Shown piece after piece: positions 49,868 to 58,745 of a stretch of 64,000 nucleotides of DNA. The first letter of the stretch is position 1. Each line of letters starts with the position of its first letter. Source of the stretch: CAZTXD01 sp964617995 (GTDB lineage: Bacteria; Actinomycetota; Acidimicrobiia; Spongiisociales; ZC4RG35); NCBI GenBank assembly GCA_964617995.1, contig CAZTXD010000003.1, forward strand, positions 1 to 64,000. Reading direction: 5' to 3'. The translations under genes and the position numbers were made by a program. The notes under the pieces are model-generated. The model searched no databases, was not told the DNA's origin, and saw only the letters and a list, made by a program, of their open reading frames with translations.

Positions 49868-50896
49868 ATGCGGCACCCGTTTCCACCACCCCTGCCCACC
49901 ATGGAGGCCCGCACGTCAGAGCGTTGGCCCAAAGGGGACTTCGCCTACGAGCCCAAGTGGGACGGCTTCCGGGCCCTGGCCTGGTCCGCTCCCGAGATCC
50001 GGCTCGACTCCCGCAACGAGCGGCCCCTCCTCCGCTACTTCCCCGAGCTGGAGCCGACCTTGGGGCAACTGCCCGAAGGCACCATCGTCGACGGCGAGGT
50101 CGTGGTGGTGGTCGACGACGTAACCCGGTTCGACACCCTCCAGCAGCGGATCCACCCCGCCGAGTCCCGGATCACGAGACTGGCCGCCGAGACGCCGGCC
50201 GAGCTGGTGGCATTCGACCTGCTGGCCCTCGAAGGCGAGGACCTGAGAGGACTTCCCTTCCACCAACGCCGACGCCGGCTCACCGACCTCGCCGATCGCC
50301 TCGACCACCCCTGGCATCTCACACCCTCCACCTCCGAGGAGGACACGGCGCGACGATGGTTCGACGAGTTCGAATCGGCCGGCTGTGACGGGATCGTCGC
50401 CAAGGACCGGGACGGCACCTACCAGTCGGGGAAGAGGGCGATGATCAAGATCAAGCACCGCCGCACCGTCGACGTGGTGGTGGGAGGGTTCCGGGAGCAC
50501 AAGGACGGCGGCAAGATCGGGTCCCTCCTGCTGGGGCTGTACACGGCGGACGGTGAGCTCTCGTTCATCGGCCACTGCTCCGGGTTTCCCGACACCGACC
50601 GTACCGAGTTGTTTCAAAGGTTCACCGGCCTGGCCGCCGACGAGTCGTTCGGGGAAGGGGTGCGGGTCCCGGGTGCCGAGAGCCGCTGGTCGGGAGGAAA
50701 GGACCTCGACTGGACGCCCGTGGTTCCGGGTGTGGTGGTGGAGGTGTCCTACGATCAGCTGGAGGGCGACCGGTTCCGGCATGCCACCCGCTTCCACCGC
50801 TGGAGACCCGACAAGGATGCCAGCAGCTGCACCCTCGACCAGCTGGAGCGGCCCTCCGGACCCGGCTTCGGAGACGTGGTGGTCGGCGGTGAGTGA
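49868..50896 (+). CDS. ligC: ATP-dependent DNA ligase, LigC/LigD-ligase type
   Basis: This 342-residue two-domain ligase has the adenylation nucleophile Lys30 in EPKWDGFRAL, DGEVVVVVDD, FDLLALEGED, DGIVAKDRDGTYQSGKR and IKIKHRRTVDVVVGG, then an OB-fold with GEGVRVPGAESRW. It matches mycobacterial LigC and the ligase domain of LigD. A LigD-type polymerase gene lies 3.4 kb downstream in the opposite direction; no Ku gene is visible. The first ABC gene starts at the base after its stop, so they share a transcript. Confidence 0.9.
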   Translation: MRHPFPPPLPTMEARTSERWPKGDFAYEPKWDGFRALAWSAPEIRLDSRNERPLLRYFPELEPTLGQLPEGTIVDGEVVVVVDDVTRFDTLQQRIHPAESRITRLAAETPAELVAFDLLALEGEDLRGLPFHQRRRRLTDLADRLDHPWHLTPSTSEEDTARRWFDEFESAGCDGIVAKDRDGTYQSGKRAMIKIKHRRTVDVVVGGFREHKDGGKIGSLLLGLYTADGELSFIGHCSGFPDTDRTELFQRFTGLAADESFGEGVRVPGAESRWSGGKDLDWTPVVPGVVVEVSYDQLEGDRFRHATRFHRWRPDKDASSCTLDQLERPSGPGFGDVVVGGE

Positions 50897-51808
50897 GTGA
50901 CCACGTCGTCGTCGGTCGTCTCGACCGCAGGCCTCACCCACGACTACGGCCCGGTGGTGGCGCTGCAGGAACTCGACCTGGAGATCCCGCCCGGTGTAAC
51001 GGGCCTGGTGGGAGCGAACGGCGCCGGGAAGACCACCCTCTTCCGGATCCTCCTCGGCCTCCTGCACCCCACCGCCGGTTCCGTGACCGTTCTGGGCACC
51101 GACGTCGGGGCGGACCCGCTCTCGGTGCGGAACCGCGTGGGATACATGCCCGAGGGCCGGTGCCTCCCCGACGAGCAGACCGCAGCGGACTTCGTCGCCT
51201 ACACCGCCGAACTGGCGGGCATCCCACCGGGGGAAGCCCGCCGGCGCTCGTCGGAGACCCTCTTCCTCGTCGGCTTGGAAGAAGAGAGGTTCCGTTACCT
51301 GGGTGATTTCTCCACCGGGATGCGGCAGCGGGTGAAGCTCGCTCAGTCCATCGTCCACGACCCGACCCTGGTGCTCCTCGACGAGCCAGCCTCGGGCCTC
51401 GATCCCGAGGGACGTGACCAGATGCTGGATCTGATCCGCAGACTCCACCAGTTCGACATCAACGTGATCGTGAGCTCCCACGTCCTAACGGACATCGAAC
51501 GCACGTCGGGATGGGTGGTGATGCTCGACGGGGGGCATCTCATCCGCTCGGGTCCGCTGGAGTCGGGTGGTGATCGCCGCAGCGTGGTGGCCGAGGTGCT
51601 GGAACGGCCCGACGAGGTGGCGACCGCTCTCGGGGCCCGCGGCTACGAGACCACCGTCAGCGGTCTGCGGATCGCGGTGACGGGCGACGACGGGGCGGTG
51701 GAGAGGGCCATCACCGAAGAGGTGGCCTCGGCCGGTGCCGGCCTCGTCCGCCTCGTGCGGGGTGCCGGGTCCCTGGAGGACGAGTTCCTGGCGGGGCGGA
51801 GAAGATGA
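50897..51808 (+). CDS. ABC transporter ATP-binding protein, first of a four-gene operon
   Basis: This 303-residue protein has Walker A GANGAGKTT, signature FSTGMRQR, Walker B LVLLDEPASGLD and the H-loop His in VSSHVLTDIE. The GTG start directly follows the ligC stop, and its stop overlaps the permease by 4 nt. It is of the ABC-2/Ccm-like exporter type and likely pairs with the permease at 51805. Confidence 0.9.
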   Translation: MTTSSSVVSTAGLTHDYGPVVALQELDLEIPPGVTGLVGANGAGKTTLFRILLGLLHPTAGSVTVLGTDVGADPLSVRNRVGYMPEGRCLPDEQTAADFVAYTAELAGIPPGEARRRSSETLFLVGLEEERFRYLGDFSTGMRQRVKLAQSIVHDPTLVLLDEPASGLDPEGRDQMLDLIRRLHQFDINVIVSSHVLTDIERTSGWVVMLDGGHLIRSGPLESGGDRRSVVAEVLERPDEVATALGARGYETTVSGLRIAVTGDDGAVERAITEEVASAGAGLVRLVRGAGSLEDEFLAGRRR

Positions 51809-52689
51809 CAGACGAAGTGATCTTCGATCGTGGCTATCGCCGCTATGACGGCCTCCGGCTGGGGATGGCCGGTGCCCGGCGGGCGGTGGTGCGCGACGGT
51901 GTTCGTCGGGTGCTGGGGCTTCGTCGGAAGGCCCGGCGGAAGATACTCCCCTGGTCGTTGCTCGCCATCGCCACCACCCTGGCGGCGGTCTTCATCGGGC
52001 TCCACTTCGTCGCCTCGCAGCTGCCCGTCGACGTCGCAGCCGAGTTACCCCGATACGGTGAGCTGTTCGATTTCTTCTCGTGGATCGGGATCCTGTTCAT
52101 CGCCCTGGCCGGGCCCACTCTTCTCATACCCGACCGGACCCAGGGAGTGCTTTCAGTGTACTTCTCGCGGCCCCTGACGGTAGGGAGCTATCTGGGAGCG
52201 AAGCTGACGGCCTTCCTGGGCGTCACCGCCATCATCTACCTGGCTCCCCAGGTGGCGTTGCATCTCGGCCTCGCCTTTCTGGCTGAGGATGGGTTCCTGG
52301 GTTACCTGGGCGCCAACCTCGACGTGCTATGGAAGATTCCGGTGGTCGCCGCCGGTTACCTGGCGCTCCACGGCGGGATCGTCACCGCCATCTCGGCCGT
52401 GGTGAACCGAACGGGCGCCGCCGCCGCCATCTTCCTGGGCATCCTCACCGCCGGAGGCTCGATCGCCTCACGGATAGGCCTCATCGAAGCACCGATGACC
52501 CGCTTCGTCACACTTCTCGCCCTCGACCAGCATCCTCGTGTCATCCGGGACTGGGTCTTCGACATCCGCACCAGCGACTACCCGGCCATCCAGGTGGGGT
52601 TCGAGCCGTGGGTCTCGCTTGTGGTGATTTCGGTCGTCGCCGCGGGAGGAGTCTGGTGGATCCACCGTCGTTACGGACAGCTGGCATGA
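51805..52689 (+). CDS. ABC-2 type permease of the four-gene operon
   Basis: This 294-residue protein starts with a cytoplasmic segment VIFDRGYRRYDGLRLGM, typical of a group of actinobacterial ABC-2 permeases, followed by about six membrane segments. Both ends overlap neighbours by 4 nt. The transported substrate is unknown. Confidence 0.82.
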   Translation: MTDEVIFDRGYRRYDGLRLGMAGARRAVVRDGVRRVLGLRRKARRKILPWSLLAIATTLAAVFIGLHFVASQLPVDVAAELPRYGELFDFFSWIGILFIALAGPTLLIPDRTQGVLSVYFSRPLTVGSYLGAKLTAFLGVTAIIYLAPQVALHLGLAFLAEDGFLGYLGANLDVLWKIPVVAAGYLALHGGIVTAISAVVNRTGAAAAIFLGILTAGGSIASRIGLIEAPMTRFVTLLALDQHPRVIRDWVFDIRTSDYPAIQVGFEPWVSLVVISVVAAGGVWWIHRRYGQLA

Positions 52690-53603
52690 CCGACACGGTC
52701 CTGCTCTCGGAAGTATCGAAGTGGTTCGGCCAGAAGGTGGCTGTATCCGACGTGACTCTCCAGTTCGGACCCGGCGTCACCGGGCTCCTGGGCCCCAACG
52801 GAGCCGGCAAGACCACCCTGCTCCGGGTGATGACCGGACTCCAACGTCCCTCCGCCGGTTCTGTGACCGTACTCGGCGCCGACCCGCGCCGGGAGGTGGC
52901 CGTCTACGGGAGGCTGGCGATGGTTCCGGAGGACGAGGCCGTCTACGACCGTCTGTCGGCTCGCCAGTTCGTCCGGCTCAACGCCGAGTTGCGGAAGGTA
53001 GGCGACACCGAGGGGGCGGTCTCGGGGGCCCTCCACACCGTCGAGATGGAAGCCGACGCCGACCGGGACCTGGGGGGTTTCTCGAAGGGGATGCGGCAGC
53101 GGGCGAAGGTGGCGGCGGCGCTGGTCTCCGACCCGGAGATCCTCGTCCTCGATGAGCCTCTCAACGGTGCCGACCCGGTGCAACGAGCCTCGCTCATCGA
53201 TCTTTTCGTCCGGCTGGGCGAGGCGGGCCGGACCGTGATCGTGTCCTCTCACGTCCTGGGCGAGGTGGAGAGGATGGCCACCCGCATAGTGGCCATGGTC
53301 GACGGGCGTCTCGCCGCCATCGGCACCGTCGCCCAGCTACGGGCCGCCATGACCGACCGGCCCCGCCTCATCCGGGTCGACTCCGACCGACCGCGCGAGC
53401 TGGCGACCTCCTTGATGGGCGTCGAGGGAGTGGACGGCGTGCGTCTCCGGGGTCCGACCATCGAAGTCGAGACCAGCGACGCCCTGTCTTTCGCTCATCG
53501 ATTGCCTGGCGTGGCCGCCGAAACCGGCGTCGAGCTCCGTCGGGTCGAACCGACGGACGAGTCGCTGGAGAGCGTGTTCCGCTACCTGGTGGGAACAGGA
53601 TGA
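52686..53603 (+). CDS. ABC transporter ATP-binding protein, third gene of the operon
   Basis: This 305-residue protein has Walker A GPNGAGKTT, signature FSKGMRQR, Walker B LVLDEPLNGAD and VSSHVLGEVE. It resembles the first ATPase of the operon in length and style, as expected from an internal duplication of an ATPase-permease pair. ATG 52686 overlaps the permease stop by 4 nt. Confidence 0.9.
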   Translation: MTDTVLLSEVSKWFGQKVAVSDVTLQFGPGVTGLLGPNGAGKTTLLRVMTGLQRPSAGSVTVLGADPRREVAVYGRLAMVPEDEAVYDRLSARQFVRLNAELRKVGDTEGAVSGALHTVEMEADADRDLGGFSKGMRQRAKVAAALVSDPEILVLDEPLNGADPVQRASLIDLFVRLGEAGRTVIVSSHVLGEVERMATRIVAMVDGRLAAIGTVAQLRAAMTDRPRLIRVDSDRPRELATSLMGVEGVDGVRLRGPTIEVETSDALSFAHRLPGVAAETGVELRRVEPTDESLESVFRYLVGTG

Positions 53604-54334
53604 GGCGTGCAATCTTCCTCCACCAGTTCCGGATGCTGCTTCGGCCGGGTCGTCTGGTCGGGTTGGGGGTGCTGGCCGGGGTGCCGGGAATCGTCACTCT
53701 GGTCGTCGGCTCCACGGGTGGCGGGATCAGCCCCGAGGACGCCATCGGCATCGTGGCCGCGGTGGGAGCCACCACCTTCCCCATCGCCGCTCTCATCCTG
53801 GCGGGCGCGACGCTGCGAGACGAGAGAGACGACGGGACGATGCCGTACCTGTATCTGACCCCGATCCGACGGTCGGGGCTGTCCGCCCTTTCGATCGGTG
53901 CCGCCGTCGCCGCGACCAGCCTGGTGGGGATATCGGCGGCGGGATTCGTCCTCGCCGCCGGACTGGTCGTGGGGGCCGATCCGGCGGCCGGCCTGGCGGC
54001 CTTCCCCTTGTATCTGCTGTCGGCAGTCGGCTATTCCGCCTTGTTCGTTCCCGTCGGGTATCTCATCCCGAGAGTCATCCTCACCGGGCTGGGATACGTC
54101 ATCGTCTGGGAGCAGATCGTCGCCCGCCTCGTCACGGGTGTGGCCAACACCTCGGTGTGGCGGTTCGGACTTTCGGTCTACGCCGACCTGGTACCGGCAG
54201 GCAGCGTCGAGTTGTCCGATGCGCTCGGACCGGTCGCTCCCGGCTCAGGGGGAGGCGGCGCCAAGATCCTGGCGGTGGTCGTAATCGGTTGGGCGGCCCT
54301 CACATGGGCGCTGCACCGCCGCGACGCGATCTGA
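53600..54334 (+). CDS. ABC transporter permease, last gene of the operon
   Basis: This 244-residue protein has about six membrane segments, and RDERDDGTMPYLYLTPIRRS after the second, which is the coupling region of ABC-2 permeases. It is less similar to the permease at 51805 than the two ATPases are to each other. A 4-nt overlap joins it to the ATPase. The LigD-type polymerase gene ends 6 bp beyond, on the other strand. Confidence 0.8.
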   Translation: MRRAIFLHQFRMLLRPGRLVGLGVLAGVPGIVTLVVGSTGGGISPEDAIGIVAAVGATTFPIAALILAGATLRDERDDGTMPYLYLTPIRRSGLSALSIGAAVAATSLVGISAAGFVLAAGLVVGADPAAGLAAFPLYLLSAVGYSALFVPVGYLIPRVILTGLGYVIVWEQIVARLVTGVANTSVWRFGLSVYADLVPAGSVELSDALGPVAPGSGGGGAKILAVVVIGWAALTWALHRRDAI

Positions 54335-54340
54335 CCCGGA

Positions 54341-55348
54341 TCAGTACTCGTCGTCGGGGCGGCGCTGCTTGGACGGCTGCACACGCGGCGGCTCGCCCGG
54401 CTGCTTGGGATAGTGGGGCGGCCAGGGCGCGTCGCCGATCCCGTCGGCGTCGTCGCGGACCACCCACTCCAGCAGCGTCTCGATCCGTCCCGGTGAGTCG
54501 TCGATGCCCCTGGTGAGGTCCCCGACGGCGGTGTAGCGGTCCCCGGCGTAGCTACCGAGGGGGAAGTCCTCGATGTGCACGTCGTCGAGCTCGTCCCACC
54601 GGAAAGGCGCCGAGACATAGCCGGTGGGTCGGATGCCGTAGGCGGAGGAGACGGTCTTGTCGCGGGCGTTCTGGTTGTAGTCGATGAACACGCCCTCCCG
54701 CTCTTCCTTCCACCACTTGGTGGTGACCAGGCCGGGGAGCCTCCGTTCCAGCTCCCGGGCGAACGCCAGCACGGCGCGACGGGTCTGGAGGAAGTCCCAC
54801 AGGGGCTCGATCCGTACGTACACGTGGATGCCGCGGCTGCCCGACGTCTTGGGCCATCCCACCAGGCCGACCTCGTCCAGCAGGTCCTTGGCTCCCGCCA
54901 CCGCCGTGCGCACGTCGTCGAAGTCGTACCCGGGAGTCGGGTCGAAGTCGAAGCGGAGCTCGTCGGGATGGTCGATGTCACGGTCGCGCACCGGCCAGGG
55001 ATGGAAGTCGAGGCAGCCGAGTTGGGCGAGACGGATGACGTCGGCCTCGGTGCGGGGAACGTTCATCGAGCCGGGGCGCTGAGAGGGAAACCGGATCTGC
55101 ACCGTGTCGAAGGGGGTGTTCTTGGCCGCCCGCTTGTGGTAGACGGGGTCCTCGTCCACGCCGTGCATGTATCGCTTCAGCATCGTCGGCCGGTCGCTGA
55201 TTCCCCTGACGGCGCCCTCGGCGACGGCGCGGAAGTGCTCCACCACATCCAGCTTGGTCCACCCTTGCCGGGGAAACACCACCCGGCCGGGAGAGCTGAC
55301 CCGTACTCGTTCTCCGCCCACCTCGACGTGGGTTTCGTCCTTTCCCAT
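54341..55348 (-). CDS. LigD-type DNA repair polymerase/primase (stand-alone Pol domain)
   Basis: This 335-residue archaeo-eukaryotic primase-fold polymerase has VSSPGRVVFP and YMHGVDEDPVYHKRA, catalytic Asp134 and Asp136 in LRFDFDP, the motif II segment GSRGIHVYVRIE (His175), and DYNQNARDKTVSSAYGIRP. It corresponds to the polymerase domain of LigD or the stand-alone PrimC enzymes that work with LigC in gap repair. There is no ligase or nuclease domain. ATG 55348 is favoured by a TACCAT -10 box 6 nt upstream (55355-55360). Confidence 0.93.
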   Translation of the reverse strand: MGKDETHVEVGGERVRVSSPGRVVFPRQGWTKLDVVEHFRAVAEGAVRGISDRPTMLKRYMHGVDEDPVYHKRAAKNTPFDTVQIRFPSQRPGSMNVPRTEADVIRLAQLGCLDFHPWPVRDRDIDHPDELRFDFDPTPGYDFDDVRTAVAGAKDLLDEVGLVGWPKTSGSRGIHVYVRIEPLWDFLQTRRAVLAFARELERRLPGLVTTKWWKEEREGVFIDYNQNARDKTVSSAYGIRPTGYVSAPFRWDELDDVHIEDFPLGSYAGDRYTAVGDLTRGIDDSPGRIETLLEWVVRDDADGIGDAPWPPHYPKQPGEPPRVQPSKQRRPDDEY

Positions 55349-55354
55349 CGTCTG

Positions 55355-55360
55355 ATGGTA
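55355..55360 (-). promoter_or_regulatory. -10 box (TACCAT) of the LigD-type polymerase gene, leaderless type
   Basis: TACCAT on the minus strand, 6 nt before ATG 55348. Confidence 0.5.
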
Positions 55361-55379
55361 CGGCCATCCGGAAACGGAT

Positions 55380-55385
55380 TAGCCT
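55380..55385 (+). promoter_or_regulatory. Candidate -10 box (TAGCCT) of the small gene at 55424
   Basis: TAGCCT would give a leader of about 32 nt with the GGGAGG ribosome-binding site at 55412-55417. Confidence 0.4.
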
Positions 55386-55423
55386 CTACCCGCAGGTCGG
55401 CCAGCCCCGTCGGGAGGTAGGAA

Positions 55424-55711
55424 GTGAAGTTCAGTCAGCACATCGTCGTCTACGCCTCGGACGAGCAGGCGCTCCGTGAGCTCGTCGAGGACGACAGCGC
55501 AGTCCCCGACGGATACATCGGTGGCCGACTCCTGAAGTTCCGTGACAAACCCGGCCGCTATGTCATCCAAGCCGACTTCGACTCGTGGGAGAGCGCCGAA
55601 CGCAGCAACGACCTCCCCGAGACCCAGGCATGGGCCGAGCGCCTCCTGGCCCTGATAGACGGCGACCCCAAGTACGAGAACCTCGACGTCCTGCTGGAGC
55701 TCGACGCCTGA
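55424..55711 (+). CDS. Small unrecognised protein, possibly an alpha-beta barrel (ABM/YCII-like)
   Basis: This 95-residue protein starts at GTG with a GGGAGG site 6 nt upstream. The pattern of two beta-alpha-beta units (KFSQHIVVYASDEQAL, then RYVIQADFDSWESAERS) resembles dimeric alpha-beta barrels such as ABM or YCII proteins, but no catalytic motif is evident. Function unknown. Confidence 0.6.
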   Translation: MKFSQHIVVYASDEQALRELVEDDSAVPDGYIGGRLLKFRDKPGRYVIQADFDSWESAERSNDLPETQAWAERLLALIDGDPKYENLDVLLELDA

Positions 55712-55716
55712 CAGAG

Positions 55717-55744
55717 TTGTCGGTTTTCGGTTGTCGGTTGTCGG
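55717..55744. repeat. Tandem heptamer, four units
   Basis: TTGTCGG, TTTTCGG, TTGTCGG and TTGTCGG follow each other directly between the small gene and the thiolase stop. Confidence 0.85.
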
Positions 55745-55761
55745 TGCCTGGTCAGGGTCGG

Positions 55762-56949
55762 TCAGGTCACCGCTTCGAACAGGCCGGCGGCGCCCTGGCC
55801 TCCACCGACGCACATCGTCACGACCCCGTATCCCCCACCGCGCCGTCCCAGCTCCCGGAGGAGATGACCCACCTGCCGAGCGCCCGTCATGCCGTAGGGA
55901 TGACCGATGGCGATAGCCCCGCCGTTCACGTTGAATATCTCGTTGTCGATCTTCAGGCGGTCCCGGCAGTAGAGGGCCTGCACGGCGAAAGCCTCGTTCA
56001 GCTCCCACAGGTCGATGTCGTCGGTGGTCAGACCGGCTCTCTCCAGCAGCGGCGGCACGGCGAAGACCGGTCCGATGCCCATCTCGTCGGGATCCACCCC
56101 TGCCACGGTCATCCCGCGGTAGTAACCCAATGGCTCGACGCCCCGTCGTCGGGCTTCTCCCGCTTCCATCACCACCGTCGCCGCCGCTCCGTCCGAGAGC
56201 TGGGATGCGTTACCTGCGGTGACGGTCTTGTCTTCTCCGCGAACCGGGCGAAGTGACGCCAGGGCTTCCAGGGTCGTGTCGGGCCGGTTTCCCTCATCGA
56301 GACGCAGCGTCACCTGCTCGGCCGACTCCTCGGTGGTTTCCCTGTCCGTCACCTTCTTCGTGACGGTGACTTCGATGATCTCGTCGTCGAACACACCCGC
56401 CTCCTGAGCGGCGGCTGTCCGCTGCTGGGACTGCAGGGCGTATTCGTCGCTCGACTCACGGGGGATTCCATATCGCTCTGCCACCACCTCGGCCGTGTCG
56501 ATCATCGGCATGTAGGCGTGGGGCTGTATCTCGAGGAGGGCCGGGTCCATGCCCCGATGGAGGTTGAGATGCTCGTTCTGGACCAGGCTGATCGAATCGA
56601 CCCCACCGCCTACCACGATGTCGTGCCCGTCGACGATCACCTGCTTGGCGGCGGTCGCCACAGCCATGAGACCCGACGAACACTGGCGGTCGATGGACAT
56701 GCCCGGCACCGACGAGGGAAGACCGGCGGCGAGGGCCGCGAGACGGCCGATGTTGGGCCATTGGGTGCCCTGCTGCATGGCGCATCCCAGGATGACATCG
56801 TCGATCTCGTCGGCGCCCACTCCTGCCCTCTCGATCGCCGCCATGATCGGGAGGGCAGCCAGCGACGGAGCCTCGGTGTCGTTGAAGGCCCCCCGGTAGG
56901 CCCGCCCGATGGGTGTTCGGGCTGTCGAGACGATGACGGCTTCACGCAT
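55762..56949 (-). CDS. Acetyl-CoA acetyltransferase/3-ketoacyl-CoA thiolase
   Basis: This 395-residue thiolase has nucleophile Cys90 in DRQCSSGLMA, NASQLSDGAAA, the LNEAFAVQ motif, GHPYGMTGARQ with its catalytic His, and the second Cys in MCVGGGQGAA. It either cleaves 3-ketoacyl-CoA or condenses two acetyl-CoA; no beta-oxidation partner is adjacent. A CAGGAGCG ribosome-binding site and a TAGCTT -10 box (56987-56992) precede ATG 56949. Confidence 0.93.
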   Translation of the reverse strand: MREAVIVSTARTPIGRAYRGAFNDTEAPSLAALPIMAAIERAGVGADEIDDVILGCAMQQGTQWPNIGRLAALAAGLPSSVPGMSIDRQCSSGLMAVATAAKQVIVDGHDIVVGGGVDSISLVQNEHLNLHRGMDPALLEIQPHAYMPMIDTAEVVAERYGIPRESSDEYALQSQQRTAAAQEAGVFDDEIIEVTVTKKVTDRETTEESAEQVTLRLDEGNRPDTTLEALASLRPVRGEDKTVTAGNASQLSDGAAATVVMEAGEARRRGVEPLGYYRGMTVAGVDPDEMGIGPVFAVPPLLERAGLTTDDIDLWELNEAFAVQALYCRDRLKIDNEIFNVNGGAIAIGHPYGMTGARQVGHLLRELGRRGGGYGVVTMCVGGGQGAAGLFEAVT

Positions 56950-57056
56950 GCTGCGGCGCTCCTGATCGCGGAGTGGTTTGAGGCGAAAGCTACTCGACGC
57001 GGCCGATCACCTCACCATGGACGAAGTGCGCCATGGTGCGATCGCGTCCGAGTCGG

Positions 57057-57062
57057 TACCCT
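57057..57062 (+). promoter_or_regulatory. -10 box (TACCCT) of the class V aminotransferase, leaderless type
   Basis: TACCCT, 7 nt, then ATG 57070. Confidence 0.55.
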
Positions 57063-57069
57063 TTGGCCC

Positions 57070-58734
57070 ATGACGGACCTCGTCAGGAAGATCCGCGACT
57101 CGGTGATAGGAGCGGACACGGCCGTGGCCACCCCTTTCGGAATGCGCCGGGTGACCTACGCCGACTACACCGCCTCCGGCCGCTCGCTCGGCTTCATCGA
57201 GGACTACATCCGCACCGCGGTCCTGCCTCTGTATGCCAACACCCACACCGAGACGTCGGGAACGGGGCTCCAGACCACCCGATTTCGGGAGGAAGCCCGT
57301 GACATCATCCGTCGCTGCGTAGGCGCCAACCGCGACGAGCACGCCGTCATATTCGCCGGCTCCGGTTCCACCGGTGCCATCGACCGGCTGATCACCATTC
57401 TTGGGATCCGCATCCCGGCAGGTCTGGACGACCGGTACGGGCTGTCGGACTGTATTCCGCCCGACGAGCGCCCCGTGGTGTTCGTTGGGCCATACGAGCA
57501 CCACTCCAACGAACTCGGGTGGCGGGAGTCGATCGCCGACGTGGTCGAGATACGCGAGGACCCCGACGGCCACATCGACCTCGGTGACCTGGAGGCCCGC
57601 CTCATCGAGTTCTCCCGGCGTCCCCTGCGAATCGGCAGCTTCTCCGCCGCCTCCAATGTCACCGGCATCATCTCGGACACGTCGGCCATCTCCGCCCTCC
57701 TCCATCGCCACGGCGCCCTGTCCTTCTGGGATTTCGCCGCCGCCGCTCCCTATGTCGGCATCGAGATGCGATCACCGCAGAACGACGGTGACGACTACAA
57801 GGACGCCATCTTCATATCCCCTCACAAGTTCATCGGCGGCCCGGGCACACCCGGGGTCCTGGTGGCGCGGCGGGATCTCCTCGTCAACCCTGTTCCCTCG
57901 GTCCCGGGTGGAGGCACCGTCACCTATGTCAACGAGGATCACCATCGATACGTCGCCGAGCCCGAGCATCGCGAGGAAGGCGGCACCCCGGCCATAGTCG
58001 AGTCGATTCGCGCCGGCCTGGTGTTCGCCCTCAAGGAGGAGGTGGGGGCCGACCTGATCCGCAAGCTGGAGCACGAGTTCATCCGCCGTGCCATCGACTC
58101 CTGGTCCAAGAATCCCTCCATCCGCATCCTGGGCAATCCCGAGGCCGACCGGCTCTCGATCGTCTCCTTCGTGGTCAGAGCGCCCGAGCACCTGGGCGCC
58201 GACCGCTACCTGCATCACAACTTCGTGGTGGCGGTGCTCAACGACCTGTTCGGTATCCAGGCCCGGGGAGGATGCTCTTGCGCGGGACCGTACGGGCACC
58301 GGCTGCTCGGCATCGACAACGCCACGAGTGCCCGTTTGGAGACGGAGATCGCCGCCGGATGCGAGGTGATCAAGCCGGGATGGGTGAGGATCAACTTCAA
58401 CTACTTCATATCCGAAGAGGAGTTCGACTATCTGGTGGACGCCGTCCATCTGGTGGCAGAATCGGGATGGCGTCTGCTCCCCCGGTATCGATTCGAAACC
58501 GCCACCGGAGGGTGGCGGCATCGGGACGGCCTCGCCGCCACCCCGCTCACCCTGGATGCGTTCCTGGGAGGAACCGCCACCGAGCGGGACGTCGAGCCTC
58601 TGGAACGACTGGCGGATCACCTGACCGAGGCCCGCAGGATCCTCGCGAGCGTCCATCCCGACGGCGACAGCTCCGGACAGCTCCCCATCTCGTCCGAGGC
58701 TCTCCGGTGGTTCCCGTTGCCGGCGGAAGTCTGA
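57070..58734 (+). CDS. Class V aminotransferase (cysteine desulfurase-like PLP enzyme)
   Basis: This 554-residue fold-type I enzyme has YTASGRSLGFIEDYI and NTHTETSGTG at the N-terminus, FAGSGSTGAIDRL, GPYEHHSNELGWRE, the PLP Lys in SPHKFIGGPGTPG, and a Cys-rich loop GGCSCAGPYGHRLLG resembling the active-site Cys loop of desulfurases. It is about 150 residues longer than standard NifS proteins, with an extra C-terminal domain. It could be a cysteine desulfurase relative, but no FeS or sulfur-carrier gene is near. Confidence 0.8.
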   Translation: MTDLVRKIRDSVIGADTAVATPFGMRRVTYADYTASGRSLGFIEDYIRTAVLPLYANTHTETSGTGLQTTRFREEARDIIRRCVGANRDEHAVIFAGSGSTGAIDRLITILGIRIPAGLDDRYGLSDCIPPDERPVVFVGPYEHHSNELGWRESIADVVEIREDPDGHIDLGDLEARLIEFSRRPLRIGSFSAASNVTGIISDTSAISALLHRHGALSFWDFAAAAPYVGIEMRSPQNDGDDYKDAIFISPHKFIGGPGTPGVLVARRDLLVNPVPSVPGGGTVTYVNEDHHRYVAEPEHREEGGTPAIVESIRAGLVFALKEEVGADLIRKLEHEFIRRAIDSWSKNPSIRILGNPEADRLSIVSFVVRAPEHLGADRYLHHNFVVAVLNDLFGIQARGGCSCAGPYGHRLLGIDNATSARLETEIAAGCEVIKPGWVRINFNYFISEEEFDYLVDAVHLVAESGWRLLPRYRFETATGGWRHRDGLAATPLTLDAFLGGTATERDVEPLERLADHLTEARRILASVHPDGDSSGQLPISSEALRWFPLPAEV

Positions 58735-58745
58735 ATCCCGGGTCG

